Shown here: positions 1-13,208 of the stretch, piece after piece
Layout of the letters: the number at the start of each line of letters is the position of its first letter
How positions within the stretch are numbered: the first letter of the stretch is position 1
Source of the DNA: Taudactylus pleione
Lineage: Eukaryota; Chordata; Amphibia; Anura; Myobatrachidae
Assembly: GCA_031769625.1 (NCBI GenBank)
Contig: JAUIMM010001994.1
Span: forward strand, 434,001 to 498,000
Length of the DNA: 64,000 nucleotides
Direction of reading: 5' to 3'
Position numbers and translations under genes: made by a program
The notes under the pieces: generated by a model
Told to the model about the DNA's origin: nothing
What the model saw: only the letters and a program-made list of their open reading frames with translations
Database searches by the model: none

Positions 1-824
1 TTAACATTCCAATTAAGGTTCTAGACTGTCTGATTAACTGCCGAGACAAGACATGAAGAAAGAAAGGCTGCCAGTTGGTTTGTGGATCTGGCAGAGGCTT
101 GCAGGAGGCAGTGCATTCACAAATCATGCACCCAGAGAGAAAGAGAGGGAGGGAAAGAAGTCTGCATATGTTAAATTGATAACATAGAGATGAATTGAAA
201 AAAAAGTAATAATTCCAAGGCTCTAAATGACATTGAAATCCTCTGCTCTCTTTTGGTAACATTAAATCAAAGAAATTAAAGTATAGATTAAAAAGGAGAA
301 GGAAAGCATGGGGGAAAATTGAACCAGGCCAAATGAAAAAACATATATAGGAGAAAAGGACACAAATACAGGGGTGCATCTGCTGTTTGGTTTGGAGTTG
401 CAGTGCTGTCTCCTAGATTCCATGCTCCTAATTTCCTGCTGCAGTTTCTAACTACCAGCCCAAGCTCTGACCCAGTGAGCTGACCATACTTGAGAACAAA
501 GCATAAATAATCTTTTTATAAACCACTTTATATCAAGTACCATTATAAATCAATGTATATGTGTTTACATTTATAATACTTACCATATGCTAAGCATCAT
601 ATATTTAATCTTTTAAAGTCAACTAAGTGGGCAAACAGTGCAAATATTACTTCATTTACACTTAAAATGTACCAGCTGCAACATAATTTGAATATATGCA
701 AAATATTTTGCAGCTAAACTTTATGCTTATCAATGAAGTAATGTGTGCGCTATCTATCTGCTTAGTTAACATTTAAGCATTGAATTACTGGTGATTAGCA
801 TATGATAAGTACTGCAAATTCTAA

Positions 825-844
825 TATATATATATATATATATA
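825..844 (+). repeat. First (TA)n microsatellite of the unit
   Basis: A pure TA run between CTAA and CATGTATTT occurs in every unit. Repeat numbers for U1 to U20 are 10, 10, 13, 10, 13, 10, 9, 13, 11, 13, 17, 14, 10, 11, 12, 7, 7, 11, 10 and 11. Only the U1 copy is listed by position. This tract and the second one explain nearly all length variation between units. Confidence 0.97.
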
Positions 845-1186
845 CATGTATTTATTTTTTATTTAAAAAATTGCTCTCCCTAATTGTAATAGTATATGAT
901 TTAAACTACCCATTGTGTTCATCAGCAATTCTCAATGTCTCTCTATGTGAGGTAGCTGCTTGTGTCTGATAAGTACCAAATCAGAAGCGCAGCCCCCAAG
1001 CTTTGAGACATAAGAGAGCCTGAAGACCCTGAATCTAAGGTGCACCCTGGTGCTCTGTGATGATGGGTCTTTGGCTTTTGTGGGTTAAAGAGAAATGATG
1101 CTTATTTGCACAGCATGCTTTTACACTCTCCTGGGTGACTGGAGCATACATCTATGGCTTCTGTAAAAAATAGAAATAAATATGTG

Positions 1187-1204
1187 TATATATATATATA
1201 TATA
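1187..1204 (+). repeat. Second (TA)n microsatellite of the unit
   Basis: A TA run between TATGTG or TATGTGTG and GGACCTG occurs in every unit. Repeat numbers for U1 to U20 are 9, 10, 10, 10, 9, 10, 20, 10, 20, 12, 18, 18, 17, 16, 17, 13, 14, 17, 14 and 13. It is short and stable in U1-U6 and longer in most later units. Confidence 0.97.
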
Positions 1205-1740
1205 GGACCTGTGATTTTCTTGAGGTTGTGGTTATGCACTACAGCGCTGTCTAGAACTAAGGCTTCCCTGTATTGGATCATGGTAGATTTTTCCACAGTA
1301 CCAATCAAAACCTATTGGCTGCAGCAGTACAGCTTCATGCCATTAGGCCTGAAGTGACCTATGGGAGTGCTCCAATCATTCAAGAAACTGCAAAAATGCA
1401 CTGGGCACAGGAGCCTCATTTCTCCCCATCAAGTCAGAACCATGAAGCCCATCTTTGACATCCATGGCACCAAAAGGCTCCTTAGAATACAAGGGTCTGC
1501 AGGCTCCCATCCAACACTAGGCTTGAGAACAAACTCCAACTTTATTACATCACATACAAAAGTAGCCATGTAACATGTGGAAGAAAGGAACAGAAATCAT
1601 AAATACCATTAGGGGTAGTATAAATCATATGCCATTACAATTAAGGAGACCATTTATTTAAAAAAAAATGGCTCCAGGGATCAAGGGTGCTCATGGGTCC
1701 CACTAGTATTGGTGAAGGGGGACCTGAAGATTCATTTTTT

Positions 1741-1774
1741 TCCCCTCAATGGGGGCCATTTTGCTCTGAGGGGA
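1741..1774. other. Inverted repeat able to form a hairpin (present in every unit)
   Basis: TCCCCTCA at 1741-1748 is the exact reverse complement of TGAGGGGA at 1767-1774, giving an 8-bp stem with an 18-nt loop containing GGGGG. A T run sits directly upstream. It recurs in every unit by homogenisation. Its function is unknown and it may be incidental. Confidence 0.6.
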
Positions 1775-2580
1775 TGGGGAGAAATGAGGCCTATGCCCCC
1801 AGTGCTTGTTCTACAATCACATGTCAATACAACCTGCTGCTGCACTCACCTGTTTGCACTTTTGCATTTATAAACACTTCATATGATTCATTAAACAACT
1901 GATAAGAAGAGGAATGATCTTTTGGTGTTGCATTGTGTCTCCATGTCTTGTCTCCATTTATCTGCCTCTATTCAGGCCTAATTCTGGGACTAAAGTCAAA
2001 GTCCCTGTAAAGTGGATGTATTTGCGGAGGATTGGCTAATTAAATAATGAATATATTTTATTGTTGTGTTATGATTATCCAACCCCTATGACACTTCTGC
2101 AATGCCATTTGGAAATTGTTTATCAGGTCTCCTGTTTTTACTTTTTCGCACCATTGCAGGGGCAACCACATGGATACAACTGTTGGAGGCATGAATTGCT
2201 CTCCTTTACTTCCAACAACTTGGATATTTGTTACATTTCTATATTGAGGCAAAATATGCTAGAGTAGTTCACATTTACTATTCAGAAAATTTCTGTCATT
2301 TTTTTGAAAATATATTTTAGGTGTGTAATGCTTGAATTTTCCTCATTGTTTGACTTTGGACCAGCTGGAGGCATTCATTTTCTCCATTTGCAAGAACAAG
2401 CAGTGATATGATGCATCTCGAGGTCTTTGTCTCCCTCAAGTGGGCTTCTTCAAGGAAGTGCAATGGTTATAAGCAGCAGTAGATTGTGACATCATAGAAG
2501 AATGTTGTTATATTGGCAGAATCTGCTAGCTGACTGTTTACATTCTAATGCGCCATGATGACTGCATGGCAGCCACTCCT

Positions 2581-2659
2581 GAACATTCTGTGGACAGTAT
2601 GAACATTCCGTAGACTCCTGAACATTCCGTAAACACTGTTAACATTCCAATTAAGGTTC
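2581..2659 (+). repeat. Degenerate ~20-bp minisatellite at the unit junction
   Basis: The core (G/T)AACATTC(C/T) recurs at 2581, 2601, 2620 and 2640, a period of 19-20 bp, with flanks such as GTAGACTCCT and GTAAACACTG diverging. The same four-copy cluster is found at each unit junction. It looks like a decayed short tandem repeat inside the larger one. Confidence 0.8.
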
Positions 2660-5278
2660 TAGACTGTCTGATTAACTGCCGAGACAAGACATGAAGAAAG
2701 AAAGGCTGCCAGTTGGTTTGTGGATCTGGCAGAGGCTTGCAGGAGGCAGTGCATTCACAAATCATGCACCCAGAGAGAAAGAGAGGGAGGGAAAGAAGTC
2801 TGCATATGTTAAATTGATAACATAGAGATGAATTGAAAAAAAAGTAATAATTCCAAGGCTCTAAATGACATTGAAATCCTCTGCTCTCTTTTGGTAACAT
2901 TAAATCAAAGAAATTAAAGTATAGATTAAAAAGGAGAAGGAAAGCATGGGGGAAAATTGAACCAGGCCAAATGAAAAAACATATATAGGAGAAAAGGACA
3001 CAAATACAGGGGTGCATCTGCTGTTTGGTTTGGAGTTGCAGTGCTGTCTCCTAGATTCCATGCTCCTAATTTCCTGCTGCAGTTTCTAACTACCAGCCCA
3101 AGCTCTGACCCAGTGAGCTGACCATACTTGAGAACAAAGCATAAATAATCTTTTTATAAACCACTTTATATCAAGTACCATTATAAATCAATGTATATGT
3201 GTTTACATTTATAATACTTACCATATGCTAAGCATCATATATTTAATCTTTTAAAGTCAACTAAGTGGGCAAACAGTGCAAATATTACTTCATTTACACT
3301 TAAAATGTACCAGCTGCAACATAATTTGAATATATGCAAAATATTTTGCAGCTAAACTTTATGCTTATCAATGAAGTAATGTGTGCGCTATCTATCTGCT
3401 TAGTTAACATTTAAGCATTGAATTACTGGTGATTAGCATATGATAAGTACTGCAAATTCTAATATATATATATATATATATACATGTATTTATTTTTTAT
3501 TTAAAAAATTGCTCTCCCTAATTGTAATAGTATATGATTTAAACTACCCATTGTGTTCATCAGCAATTCTCAATGTCTCTCTATGTGAGGTAGCTGCTTG
3601 TGTCTGATAAGTACCAAATCAGAAGCGCAGCCCCCAAGCTTTGAGACATAAGAGAGCCTGAAGACCCTGAATCTAAGGTGCACCCTGGTGCTCTGTGATG
3701 ATGGGTCTTTGGCTTTTGTGGGTTAAAGAGAAATGATGCTTATTTGCACAGCATGCTTTTACACTCTCCTGGGTGACTGGAGCATACATCTATGGCTTCT
3801 GTAAAAAATAGAAATAAATATGTGTATATATATATATATATATAGGACCTGTGATTTTCTTGAGGTTGTGGTTATGCACTACAGCGCTGTCTAGAACTAA
3901 GGCTTCCCTGTATTGGATCATGGTAGATTTTTCCACAGTACCAATCAAAACCTATTGGCTGCAGCAGTACAGCTTCATGCCATTAGGCCTGAAGTGACCT
4001 ATGGGAGTGCTCCAATCATTCAAGATACTGCAAAAATGCACTGGGCACAGGAGCCTCATTTCTCCCCATCAAGTCAGAACCATGAAGCCCATCTTTGACA
4101 TCCATGGCACCAAAAGGCTCCTTAGAATACAAGGGTCTGCAGGCTCCCATCCAACACTAGGCTTGGGAACAAACTCCAACTTTGTTACATCACATACAAA
4201 AGTAGCCATGTAACATGTGGAAGAAAGGAACAGAAATCATAAATACCATTAGGGGTAGTATAAATCATATGCCATTACAATTAAGGAGACCATTTATTTA
4301 AAAAAAAATGGCTCCAGGGATCAAGGGTGCTCATGGGTCCCATTAGTATTGGTGAAGGGGGACCTGAAGATTCATTTTTTTCCCCTCAATGGGGGCCATT
4401 TTGCTCTGAGGGGATGGGGAGAAATGAGGCCTATACCCCCAGTGCTTGTTCTACAATCACATGTCAATACAACCTGCTGCTGCACTCACCTGTTTGCACT
4501 TTTGCATTTATAAACACTTCATATGATTCATTAAACAACTGATAAGAAGAGGAATGATCTTTTGGTGTTGCATTGTGTCTCCATGTCTTGTCTCCATTTA
4601 TCTGCCTCTATTCAGGCCTAATTCTGGGACTAAAGTCAAAGTCCCTGTAAAGTGGATGTATTTGCGGAGGATTGGCTAATTAAATAATGAATATATTTTA
4701 TTGTTGTGTTATGATTATCCAACCCCTATGACACTTCTGCAATGCCATTTGGAAATTGTTTATCAGGTCTCCTGTTTTTACTTTTTCGCACCATTGCAGG
4801 GGCAACCACATGGATACAACTGTTGGATGCATGAATTGCTCTCCTTTACTTCCAACAACTTGGATATTTGTTACATTTCTATATTGAGGCAAAATATGCT
4901 AGAGTAGTTCACATTTACTATTCAGAAAATTTCTGTCATTTTTTTGAAAATATATTTTAGGTGTGTAATGCTTGAATTTTCCTAATTGTTTGACTTTGGA
5001 CCAGCTGGAGGCATTCATTTTCTCCATTTGCAAGAACAAGCAGTGATATGATGCATCTCGAGGTCTTTGTCTCCCTCAAGTGGGCTTCTTCAAGGAAGTG
5101 CAATGGTTATAAGCAGCAGTAGATTGTGACATCATAGAAGAATGTTGTTATATTGGCAGAATCTGCTAGCTGACTGTTTACATTCTAATGCGCCATGATG
5201 ACTGCATGGCAGCCACTCCTGAACATTCTGTGGACAGTATGAACATTCCGTAGACTCCTGAACATTCCGTAAACACTG
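2639..5278 (+). repeat. Array unit U2 (type B)
   Basis: This is a 2640-bp copy with TA tracts of 10 and 10 repeats. Type B markers are CAAGATACTG near 4021, CTTGGGAAC/TTTGTTACAT, CCCATTAGT/TATACCCCC, GTTGGATGC (A units: GTTGGAGGC) and CCTAATTG (A units: CCTCATTG). With U1 it forms the first dimer of a higher-order repeat. Confidence 0.95.
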
Positions 5279-6096
5279 TTAACATTCCAATTAAGGTTCT
5301 AGACTGTCTGATTAACTGCCGAGACAAGACATGAAGAAAGAAAGGCTGCCAGTTGGTTTGTGGATCTGGCAGAGGCTTGCAGGAGGCAGTGCATTCACAA
5401 ATCATGCACCCAGAGAGAAAGAGAGGGAGGGAAAGAAGTCTGCATATGTTAAATTGATAACATAGAGATGAATTGAAAAAAAAGTAATAATTCCAAGGCT
5501 CTAAATGACATTGAAATCCTCTGCTCTCTTTTGGTAACATTAAATCAAAGAAATTAAAGTATAGATTAAAAAGGAGAAGGAAAGCATGGGGGAAAATTGA
5601 ACCAGGCCAAATGAAAAAACATATATAGGAGAAAAGGACACAAATACAGGGGTGCATCTGCTGTTTGGTTTGGAGTTGCAGTGCTGTCTCCTAGATTCCA
5701 TGCTCCTAATTTCCTGCTGCAGTTTCTAACTACCAGCCCAAGCTCTGACCCAGTGAGCTGACCATACTTGAGAACAAAGCATAAATAATCTTTTTATAAA
5801 CCACTTTATATCAAGTACCATTATAAATCAATGTATATGTGTTTACATTTATAATACTTACCATATGCTAAGCATCATATATTTAATCTTTTAAAGTCAA
5901 CTAAGTGGGCAAACAGTGCAAATATTACTTCATTTACACTTAAAATGTACCAGCTGCAACATAATTTGAATATATGCAAAATATTTTGCAGCTAAACTTT
6001 ATGCTTATCAATGAAGTAATGTGTGCGCTATCTATCTGCTTAGTTAACATTTAAGCATTGAATTACTGGTGATTAGCATATGATAAGTACTGCAAA

Positions 6097-6135
<39 letters not shown>

Positions 6136-7924
6136 TTATTTTTTATTTAAAAAATTGCTCTCCCTAATTGTAATAGTATATGATTTAAACTACCCATTGT
6201 GTTCATCAGCAATTCTCAATGTCTCTCTATGTGAGGTAGCTGCTTGTGTCTGATAAGTACCAAATCAGAAGCGCAGCCCCCAAGCTTTGAGACATAAGAG
6301 AGCCTGAAGACCCTGAATCTAAGGTGCACCCTGGTGCTCTGTGATGATGGGTCTTTGGCTTTTGTGGGTTAAAGAGAAATGGTGCTTATTTGCACAGCAT
6401 GCTTTTACACTCTCCTGGGTGACTGGAGCATACATCTATGGCTTCTGTAAAAAATAGAAATAAATATGTGTATATATATATATATATATAGGACCTGTGA
6501 TTTTCTTGAGGTTGTGGTTATGCACTACAGCGCTGTCTAGAACTAAGGCTTCCCTGTATTGGATCATGGTAGATTTTTCCACAGTACCAATCAAAACCTA
6601 TTGGCTGCAGCAGTACAGCTTCATGCCATTAGGCCTGAAGTGACCTATGGGAGTGCTCCAATCATTCAAGAAACTGCAAAAATGCACTGGGCACAGGAGC
6701 CTCATTTCTCCCCATCAAGTCAGAACCATGAAGCCCATCTTTGACATCCATGGCACCAAAAGGCTCCTTAGAATACAAGGGTCTGCAGGCTCCCATCCAA
6801 CACTAGGCTTGAGAACAAACTCCAACTTTATTACATCACATACAAAAGTAGCCATGTAACATGTGGAAGAAAGGAACAGAAATCATAAATACCATTAGGG
6901 GTAGTATAAATCATATGCCATTACAATTAAGGAGACCATTTATTTAAAAAAAAATGGCTCCAGGGATCAAGGGTGCTCATGGGTCCCACTAGTATTGGTG
7001 AAGGGGGACCTGAAGATTCATTTTTTTCCCCTCAATGGGGGCCATTTTGCTCTGAGGGGATGGGGAGAAATGAGGCCTATGCCCCCAGTGCTTGTTCTAC
7101 AATCACATGTCAATACAACCTGCTGCTGCACTCACCTGTTTGCACTTTTGCATTTATAAACACTTCATATGATTCATTAAACAACTGATAAGAAGAGGAA
7201 TGATCTTTTGGTGTTGCATTGTGTCTCCATGTCTTGTCTCCATTTATCTGCCTCTATTCAGGCCTAATTCTGGGACTAAAGTCAAAGTCCCTGTAAAGTG
7301 GATGTATTTGCGGAGGATTGGCTAATTAAATAATGAATATATTTTATTGTTGTGTTATGATTATCCAACCCCTATGACACTTCTGCAATGCCATTTGGAA
7401 ATTGTTTATCAGGTCTCCTGTTTTTACTTTTTCGCACCATTGCAGGGGCAACCACATGGATACAACTGTTGGAGGCATGAATTGCTCTCCTTTACTTCCA
7501 ACAACTTGGATATTTGTTACATTTCTATATTGAGGCAAAATATGCTAGAGTAGTTCACATTTACTATTCAGAAAATTTCTGTCATTTTTTTGAAAATATA
7601 TTTTAGGTGTGTAATGCTTGAATTTTCCTCATTGTTTGACTTTGGACCAGCTGGAGGCATTCATTTTCTCCATTTGCAAGAACAAGCAGTGATATGATGC
7701 ATCTCGAGGTCTTTGTCTCCCTCAAGTGGGCTTCTTCAAGGAAGTGCAATGGTTATAAGCAGCAGTAGATTGTGACATCATAGAAGAATGTTGTTATATT
7801 GGCAGAATCTGCTAGCTGACTGTTTACATTCTAATGCGCCATGATGACTGCATGGCAGCCACTCCTGAACATTCTGTGGACAGTATGAACATTCCGTAGA
7901 CTCCTGAACATTCCGTAAACACTG
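5279..7924 (+). repeat. Array unit U3 (type A)
   Basis: This is a 2646-bp copy with all type A markers and TA tracts of 13 and 10 repeats. It has GGTGCTTATT near 6380. It is the first half of the second A-B dimer and differs from U5 mainly by one TA repeat. Confidence 0.95.
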
Positions 7925-10564
7925 TTAACATTCCAATTAAGGTTCTAGACTGTCTGATTAACTGCCGAGACAAGACATGAAGAAAGAAAGGCTGCCAGTT
8001 GGTTTGTGGATCTGGCAGAGGCTTGCAGGAGGCAGTGCATTCACAAATCATGCACCCAGAGAGAAAGAGAGGGAGGGAAAGAAGTCTGCATATGTTAAAT
8101 TGATAACATAGAGATGAATTGAAAAAAAAGTAATAATTCCAAGGCTCTAAATGACATTGAAATCCTCTGCTCTCTTTTGGTAACATTAAATCAAAGAAAT
8201 TAAAGTATAGATTAAAAAGGAGAAGGAAAGCATGGGGGAAAATTGAACCAGGCCAAATGAAAAAACATATATAGGAGAAAAGGACACAAATACAGGGGTG
8301 CATCTGCTGTTTGGTTTGGAGTTGCAGTGCTGTCTCCTAGATTCCATGCTCCTAATTTCCTGCTGCAGTTTCTAACTACCAGCCCAAGCTCTGACCCAGT
8401 GAGCTGACCATACTTGAGAACAAAGCATAAATAATCTTTTTATAAACCACTTTATATCAAGTACCATTATAAATCAATGTATATGTGTTTACATTTATAA
8501 TACTTACCATATGCTAAGCATCATATATTTAATCTTTTAAAGTCAACTAAGTGGGCAAACAGTGCAAATATTACTTCATTTACACTTAAAATGTACCAGC
8601 TGCAACATAATTTGAATATATGCAAAATATTTTGCAGCTAAACTTTATGCTTATCAATGAAGTAATGTGTGCGCTATCTATCTGCTTAGTTAACATTTAA
8701 GCATTGAATTACTGGTGATTAGCATATGATAAGTACTGCAAATTCTAATATATATATATATATATATACATGTATTTATTTTTTATTTAAAAAATTGCTC
8801 TCCCTAATTGTAATAGTATATGATTTAAACTACCCATTGTGTTCATCAGCAATTCTCAATGTCTCTCTATGTGAGGTAGCTGCTTGTGTCTGATAAGTAC
8901 CAAATCAGAAGCGCAGCCCCCAAGCTTTGAGACATAAGAGAGCCTGAAGACCCTGAATCTAAGGTGCACCCTGGTGCTCTGTGATGATGGGTCTTTGGCT
9001 TTTGTGGGTTAAAGAGAAATGATGCTTATTTGCACAGCATGCTTTTACACTCTCCTGGGTGACTGGAGCATACATCTATGGCTTCTGTAAAAAATAGAAA
9101 TAAATATGTGTATATATATATATATATATAGGACCTGTGATTTTCTTGAGGTTGTGGTTATGCACTACAGCGCTGTCTAGAACTAAGGCTTCCCTGTATT
9201 GGATCATGGTAGATTTTTCCACAGTACCAATCAAAACCTATTGGCTGCAGCAGTACAGCTTCATGCCATTAGGCCTGAAGTGACCTATGGGAGTGCTCCA
9301 ATCATTCAAGATACTGCAAAAATGCACTGGGCACAGGAGCCTCATTTCTCCCCATCAAGTCAGAACCATGAAGCCCATCTTTGACATCCATGGCACCAAA
9401 AGGCTCCTTAGAATACAAGGGTCTGCAGGCTCCCATCCAACACTAGGCTTGGGAACAAACTCCAACTTTGTTACATCACATACAAAAGTAGCCATGTAAC
9501 ATGTGGAAGAAAGGAACAGAAATCATAAATACCATTAGGGGTAGTATAAATCATATGCCATTACAATTAAGGAGACCATTTATTTAAAAAAAAATGGCTC
9601 CAGGGATCAAGGGTGCTCATGGGTCCCATTAGTATTGGTGAAGGGGGACCTGAAGATTCATTTTTTTCCCCTCAATGGGGGCCATTTTGCTCTGAGGGGA
9701 TGGGGAGAAATGAGGCCTATACCCCCAGTGCTTGTTCTACAATCACATGTCAATACAACCTGCTGCTGCACTCACCTGTTTGCACTTTTGCATTTATAAA
9801 CACTTCATATGATTCATTAAACAACTGATAAGAAGAGGAATGATCTTTTGGTGTTGCATTGTGTCTCCATGTCTTGTCTCCATTTATCTGCCTCTATTCA
9901 GGCCTAATTCTGGGACTAAAGTCAAAGTCCCTGTAAAGTGGATGTATTTGCGGAGGATTGGCTAATTAAATAATGAATATATTTTATTGTTGTGTTATGA
10001 TTATCCAACCCCTATGACACTTCTGCAATGCCATTTGGAAATTGTTTATCAGGTCTCCTGTTTTTACTTTTTCGCACCATTGCAGGGGCAACCACATGGA
10101 TACAACTGTTGGATGCATGAATTGCTCTCCTTTACTTCCAACAACTTGGATATTTGTTACATTTCTATATTGAGGCAAAATATGCTAGAGTAGTTCACAT
10201 TTACTATTCAGAAAATTTCTGTCATTTTTTTGAAAATATATTTTAGGTGTGTAATGCTTGAATTTTCCTAATTGTTTGACTTTGGACCAGCTGGAGGCAT
10301 TCATTTTCTCCATTTGCAAGAACAAGCAGTGATATGATGCATCTCGAGGTCTTTGTCTCCCTCAAGTGGGCTTCTTCAAGGAAGTGCAATGGTTATAAGC
10401 AGCAGTAGATTGTGACATCATAGAAGAATGTTGTTATATTGGCAGAATCTGCTAGCTGACTGTTTACATTCTAATGCGCCATGATGACTGCATGGCAGCC
10501 ACTCCTGAACATTCTGTGGACAGTATGAACATTCCGTAGACTCCTGAACATTCCGTAAACACTG
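7925..10564 (+). repeat. Array unit U4 (type B)
   Basis: This is a 2640-bp copy with TA tracts of 10 and 10. At every marker I scored it matches U2 and U6, including CAAGATACTG, which is restricted to U2, U4 and U6. Confidence 0.95.
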
Positions 10565-11382
10565 TTAACATTCCAATTAAGGTTCTAGACTGTCTGATTA
10601 ACTGCCGAGACAAGACATGAAGAAAGAAAGGCTGCCAGTTGGTTTGTGGATCTGGCAGAGGCTTGCAGGAGGCAGTGCATTCACAAATCATGCACCCAGA
10701 GAGAAAGAGAGGGAGGGAAAGAAGTCTGCATATGTTAAATTGATAACATAGAGATGAATTGAAAAAAAAGTAATAATTCCAAGGCTCTAAATGACATTGA
10801 AATCCTCTGCTCTCTTTTGGTAACATTAAATCAAAGAAATTAAAGTATAGATTAAAAAGGAGAAGGAAAGCATGGGGGAAAATTGAACCAGGCCAAATGA
10901 AAAAACATATATAGGAGAAAAGGACACAAATACAGGGGTGCATCTGCTGTTTGGTTTGGAGTTGCAGTGCTGTCTCCTAGATTCCATGCTCCTAATTTCC
11001 TGCTGCAGTTTCTAACTACCAGCCCAAGCTCTGACCCAGTGAGCTGACCATACTTGAGAACAAAGCATAAATAATCTTTTTATAAACCACTTTATATCAA
11101 GTACCATTATAAATCAATGTATATGTGTTTACATTTATAATACTTACCATATGCTAAGCATCATATATTTAATCTTTTAAAGTCAACTAAGTGGGCAAAC
11201 AGTGCAAATATTACTTCATTTACACTTAAAATGTACCAGCTGCAACATAATTTGAATATATGCAAAATATTTTGCAGCTAAACTTTATGCTTATCAATGA
11301 AGTAATGTGTGCGCTATCTATCTGCTTAGTTAACATTTAAGCATTGAATTACTGGTGATTAGCATATGATAAGTACTGCAAA

Positions 11383-11421
<39 letters not shown>

Positions 11422-13208
11422 TTATTTTTTATTTAAAAAATTGCTCTCCCTAATTGTAATAGTATATGATTTAAACTACCCATTGTGTTCATCAGCAATT
11501 CTCAATGTCTCTCTATGTGAGGTAGCTGCTTGTGTCTGATAAGTACCAAATCAGAAGCGCAGCCCCCAAGCTTTGAGACATAAGAGAGCCTGAAGACCCT
11601 GAATCTAAGGTGCACCCTGGTGCTCTGTGATGATGGGTCTTTGGCTTTTGTGGGTTAAAGAGAAATGGTGCTTATTTGCACAGCATGCTTTTACACTCTC
11701 CTGGGTGACTGGAGCATACATCTATGGCTTCTGTAAAAAATAGAAATAAATATGTGTATATATATATATATATAGGACCTGTGATTTTCTTGAGGTTGTG
11801 GTTATGCACTACAGCGCTGTCTAGAACTAAGGCTTCCCTGTATTGGATCATGGTAGATTTTTCCACAGTACCAATCAAAACCTATTGGCTGCAGCAGTAC
11901 AGCTTCATGCCATTAGGCCTGAAGTGACCTATGGGAGTGCTCCAATCATTCAAGAAACTGCAAAAATGCACTGGGCACAGGAGCCTCATTTCTCCCCATC
12001 AAGTCAGAACCATGAAGCCCATCTTTGACATCCATGGCACCAAAAGGCTCCTTAGAATACAAGGGTCTGCAGGCTCCCATCCAACACTAGGCTTGAGAAC
12101 AAACTCCAACTTTATTACATCACATACAAAAGTAGCCATGTAACATGTGGAAGAAAGGAACAGAAATCATAAATACCATTAGGGGTAGTATAAATCATAT
12201 GCCATTACAATTAAGGAGACCATTTATTTAAAAAAAAATGGCTCCAGGGATCAAGGGTGCTCATGGGTCCCACTAGTATTGGTGAAGGGGGACCTGAAGA
12301 TTCATTTTTTTCCCCTCAATGGGGGCCATTTTGCTCTGAGGGGATGGGGAGAAATGAGGCCTATGCCCCCAGTGCTTGTTCTACAATCACATGTCAATAC
12401 AACCTGCTGCTGCACTCACCTGTTTGCACTTTTGCATTTATAAACACTTCATATGATTCATTAAACAACTGATAAGAAGAGGAATGATCTTTTGGTGTTG
12501 CATTGTGTCTCCATGTCTTGTCTCCATTTATCTGCCTCTATTCAGGCCTAATTCTGGGACTAAAGTCAAAGTCCCTGTAAAGTGGATGTATTTGCGGAGG
12601 ATTGGCTAATTAAATAATGAATATATTTTATTGTTGTGTTATGATTATCCAACCCCTATGACACTTCTGCAATGCCATTTGGAAATTGTTTATCAGGTCT
12701 CCTGTTTTTACTTTTTCGCACCATTGCAGGGGCAACCACATGGATACAACTGTTGGAGGCATGAATTGCTCTCCTTTACTTCCAACAACTTGGATATTTG
12801 TTACATTTCTATATTGAGGCAAAATATGCTAGAGTAGTTCACATTTACTATTCAGAAAATTTCTGTCATTTTTTTGAAAATATATTTTAGGTGTGTAATG
12901 CTTGAATTTTCCTCATTGTTTGACTTTGGACCAGCTGGAGGCATTCATTTTCTCCATTTGCAAGAACAAGCAGTGATATGATGCATCTCGAGGTCTTTGT
13001 CTCCCTCAAGTGGGCTTCTTCAAGGAAGTGCAATGGTTATAAGCAGCAGTAGATTGTGACATCATAGAAGAATGTTGTTATATTGGCAGAATCTGCTAGC
13101 TGACTGTTTACATTCTAATGCGCCATGATGACTGCATGGCAGCCACTCCTGAACATTCTGTGGACAGTATGAACATTCCGTAGACTCCTGAACATTCCGT
13201 AAACACTG
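10565..13208 (+). repeat. Array unit U5 (type A)
   Basis: This is a 2644-bp copy with type A markers, TA tracts of 13 and 9, and GGTGCTTATT. It is the first half of the third A-B dimer. Confidence 0.95.

Larger units (their letters stand above)
1..2638 (+). repeat. Array unit U1 (type A), reference description of the unit
   Basis: This 2638-bp unit serves as the reference. In order it holds a purine-rich stretch near 140-160, AT-rich DNA, the first TA tract (825-844, 10 repeats) and the second TA tract (1187-1204, 9 repeats). A moderately GC-rich middle (~1250-1850) follows, with a hairpin at 1741-1774, then an inverted CCAAT-like ATTGGCTAAT near 2030 and a minisatellite at the end. Type A means CTTGAGAAC/TTTATTACAT at ~1522-1548 and CCCACTAGT/TATGCCCCC at ~1699-1800. 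U1 has GATGCTTATT near 1096, where most type A units have GGTGC. No stretch resembles a conserved protein. Confidence 0.95.

Noticed and set aside
1058..1140. C/D-box snoRNA (TGATGA at 1058-1063)
   Set aside because: No properly spaced CTGA D box with a terminal stem follows.
1102..1902. Small reading frames of 60-80 codons on both strands, including the IYIYIY peptides
   Set aside because: They are short, overlap on both strands, and the IYIY stretches are simply the TA microsatellite read in frame. Their lengths change with TA copy number.
2143..2161. CENP-B box
   Set aside because: TTCGCACCATTGCAGGG has the TTCG and the A at the right spacing but not the required CGGG, so it does not match the consensus.
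2538..3017. 159-aa minus-strand reading frame as a host gene
   Set aside because: It matches no protein family I recognise, has low-complexity hydrophobic composition, and its repetition follows from array homogenisation. It is reported as a finding only.
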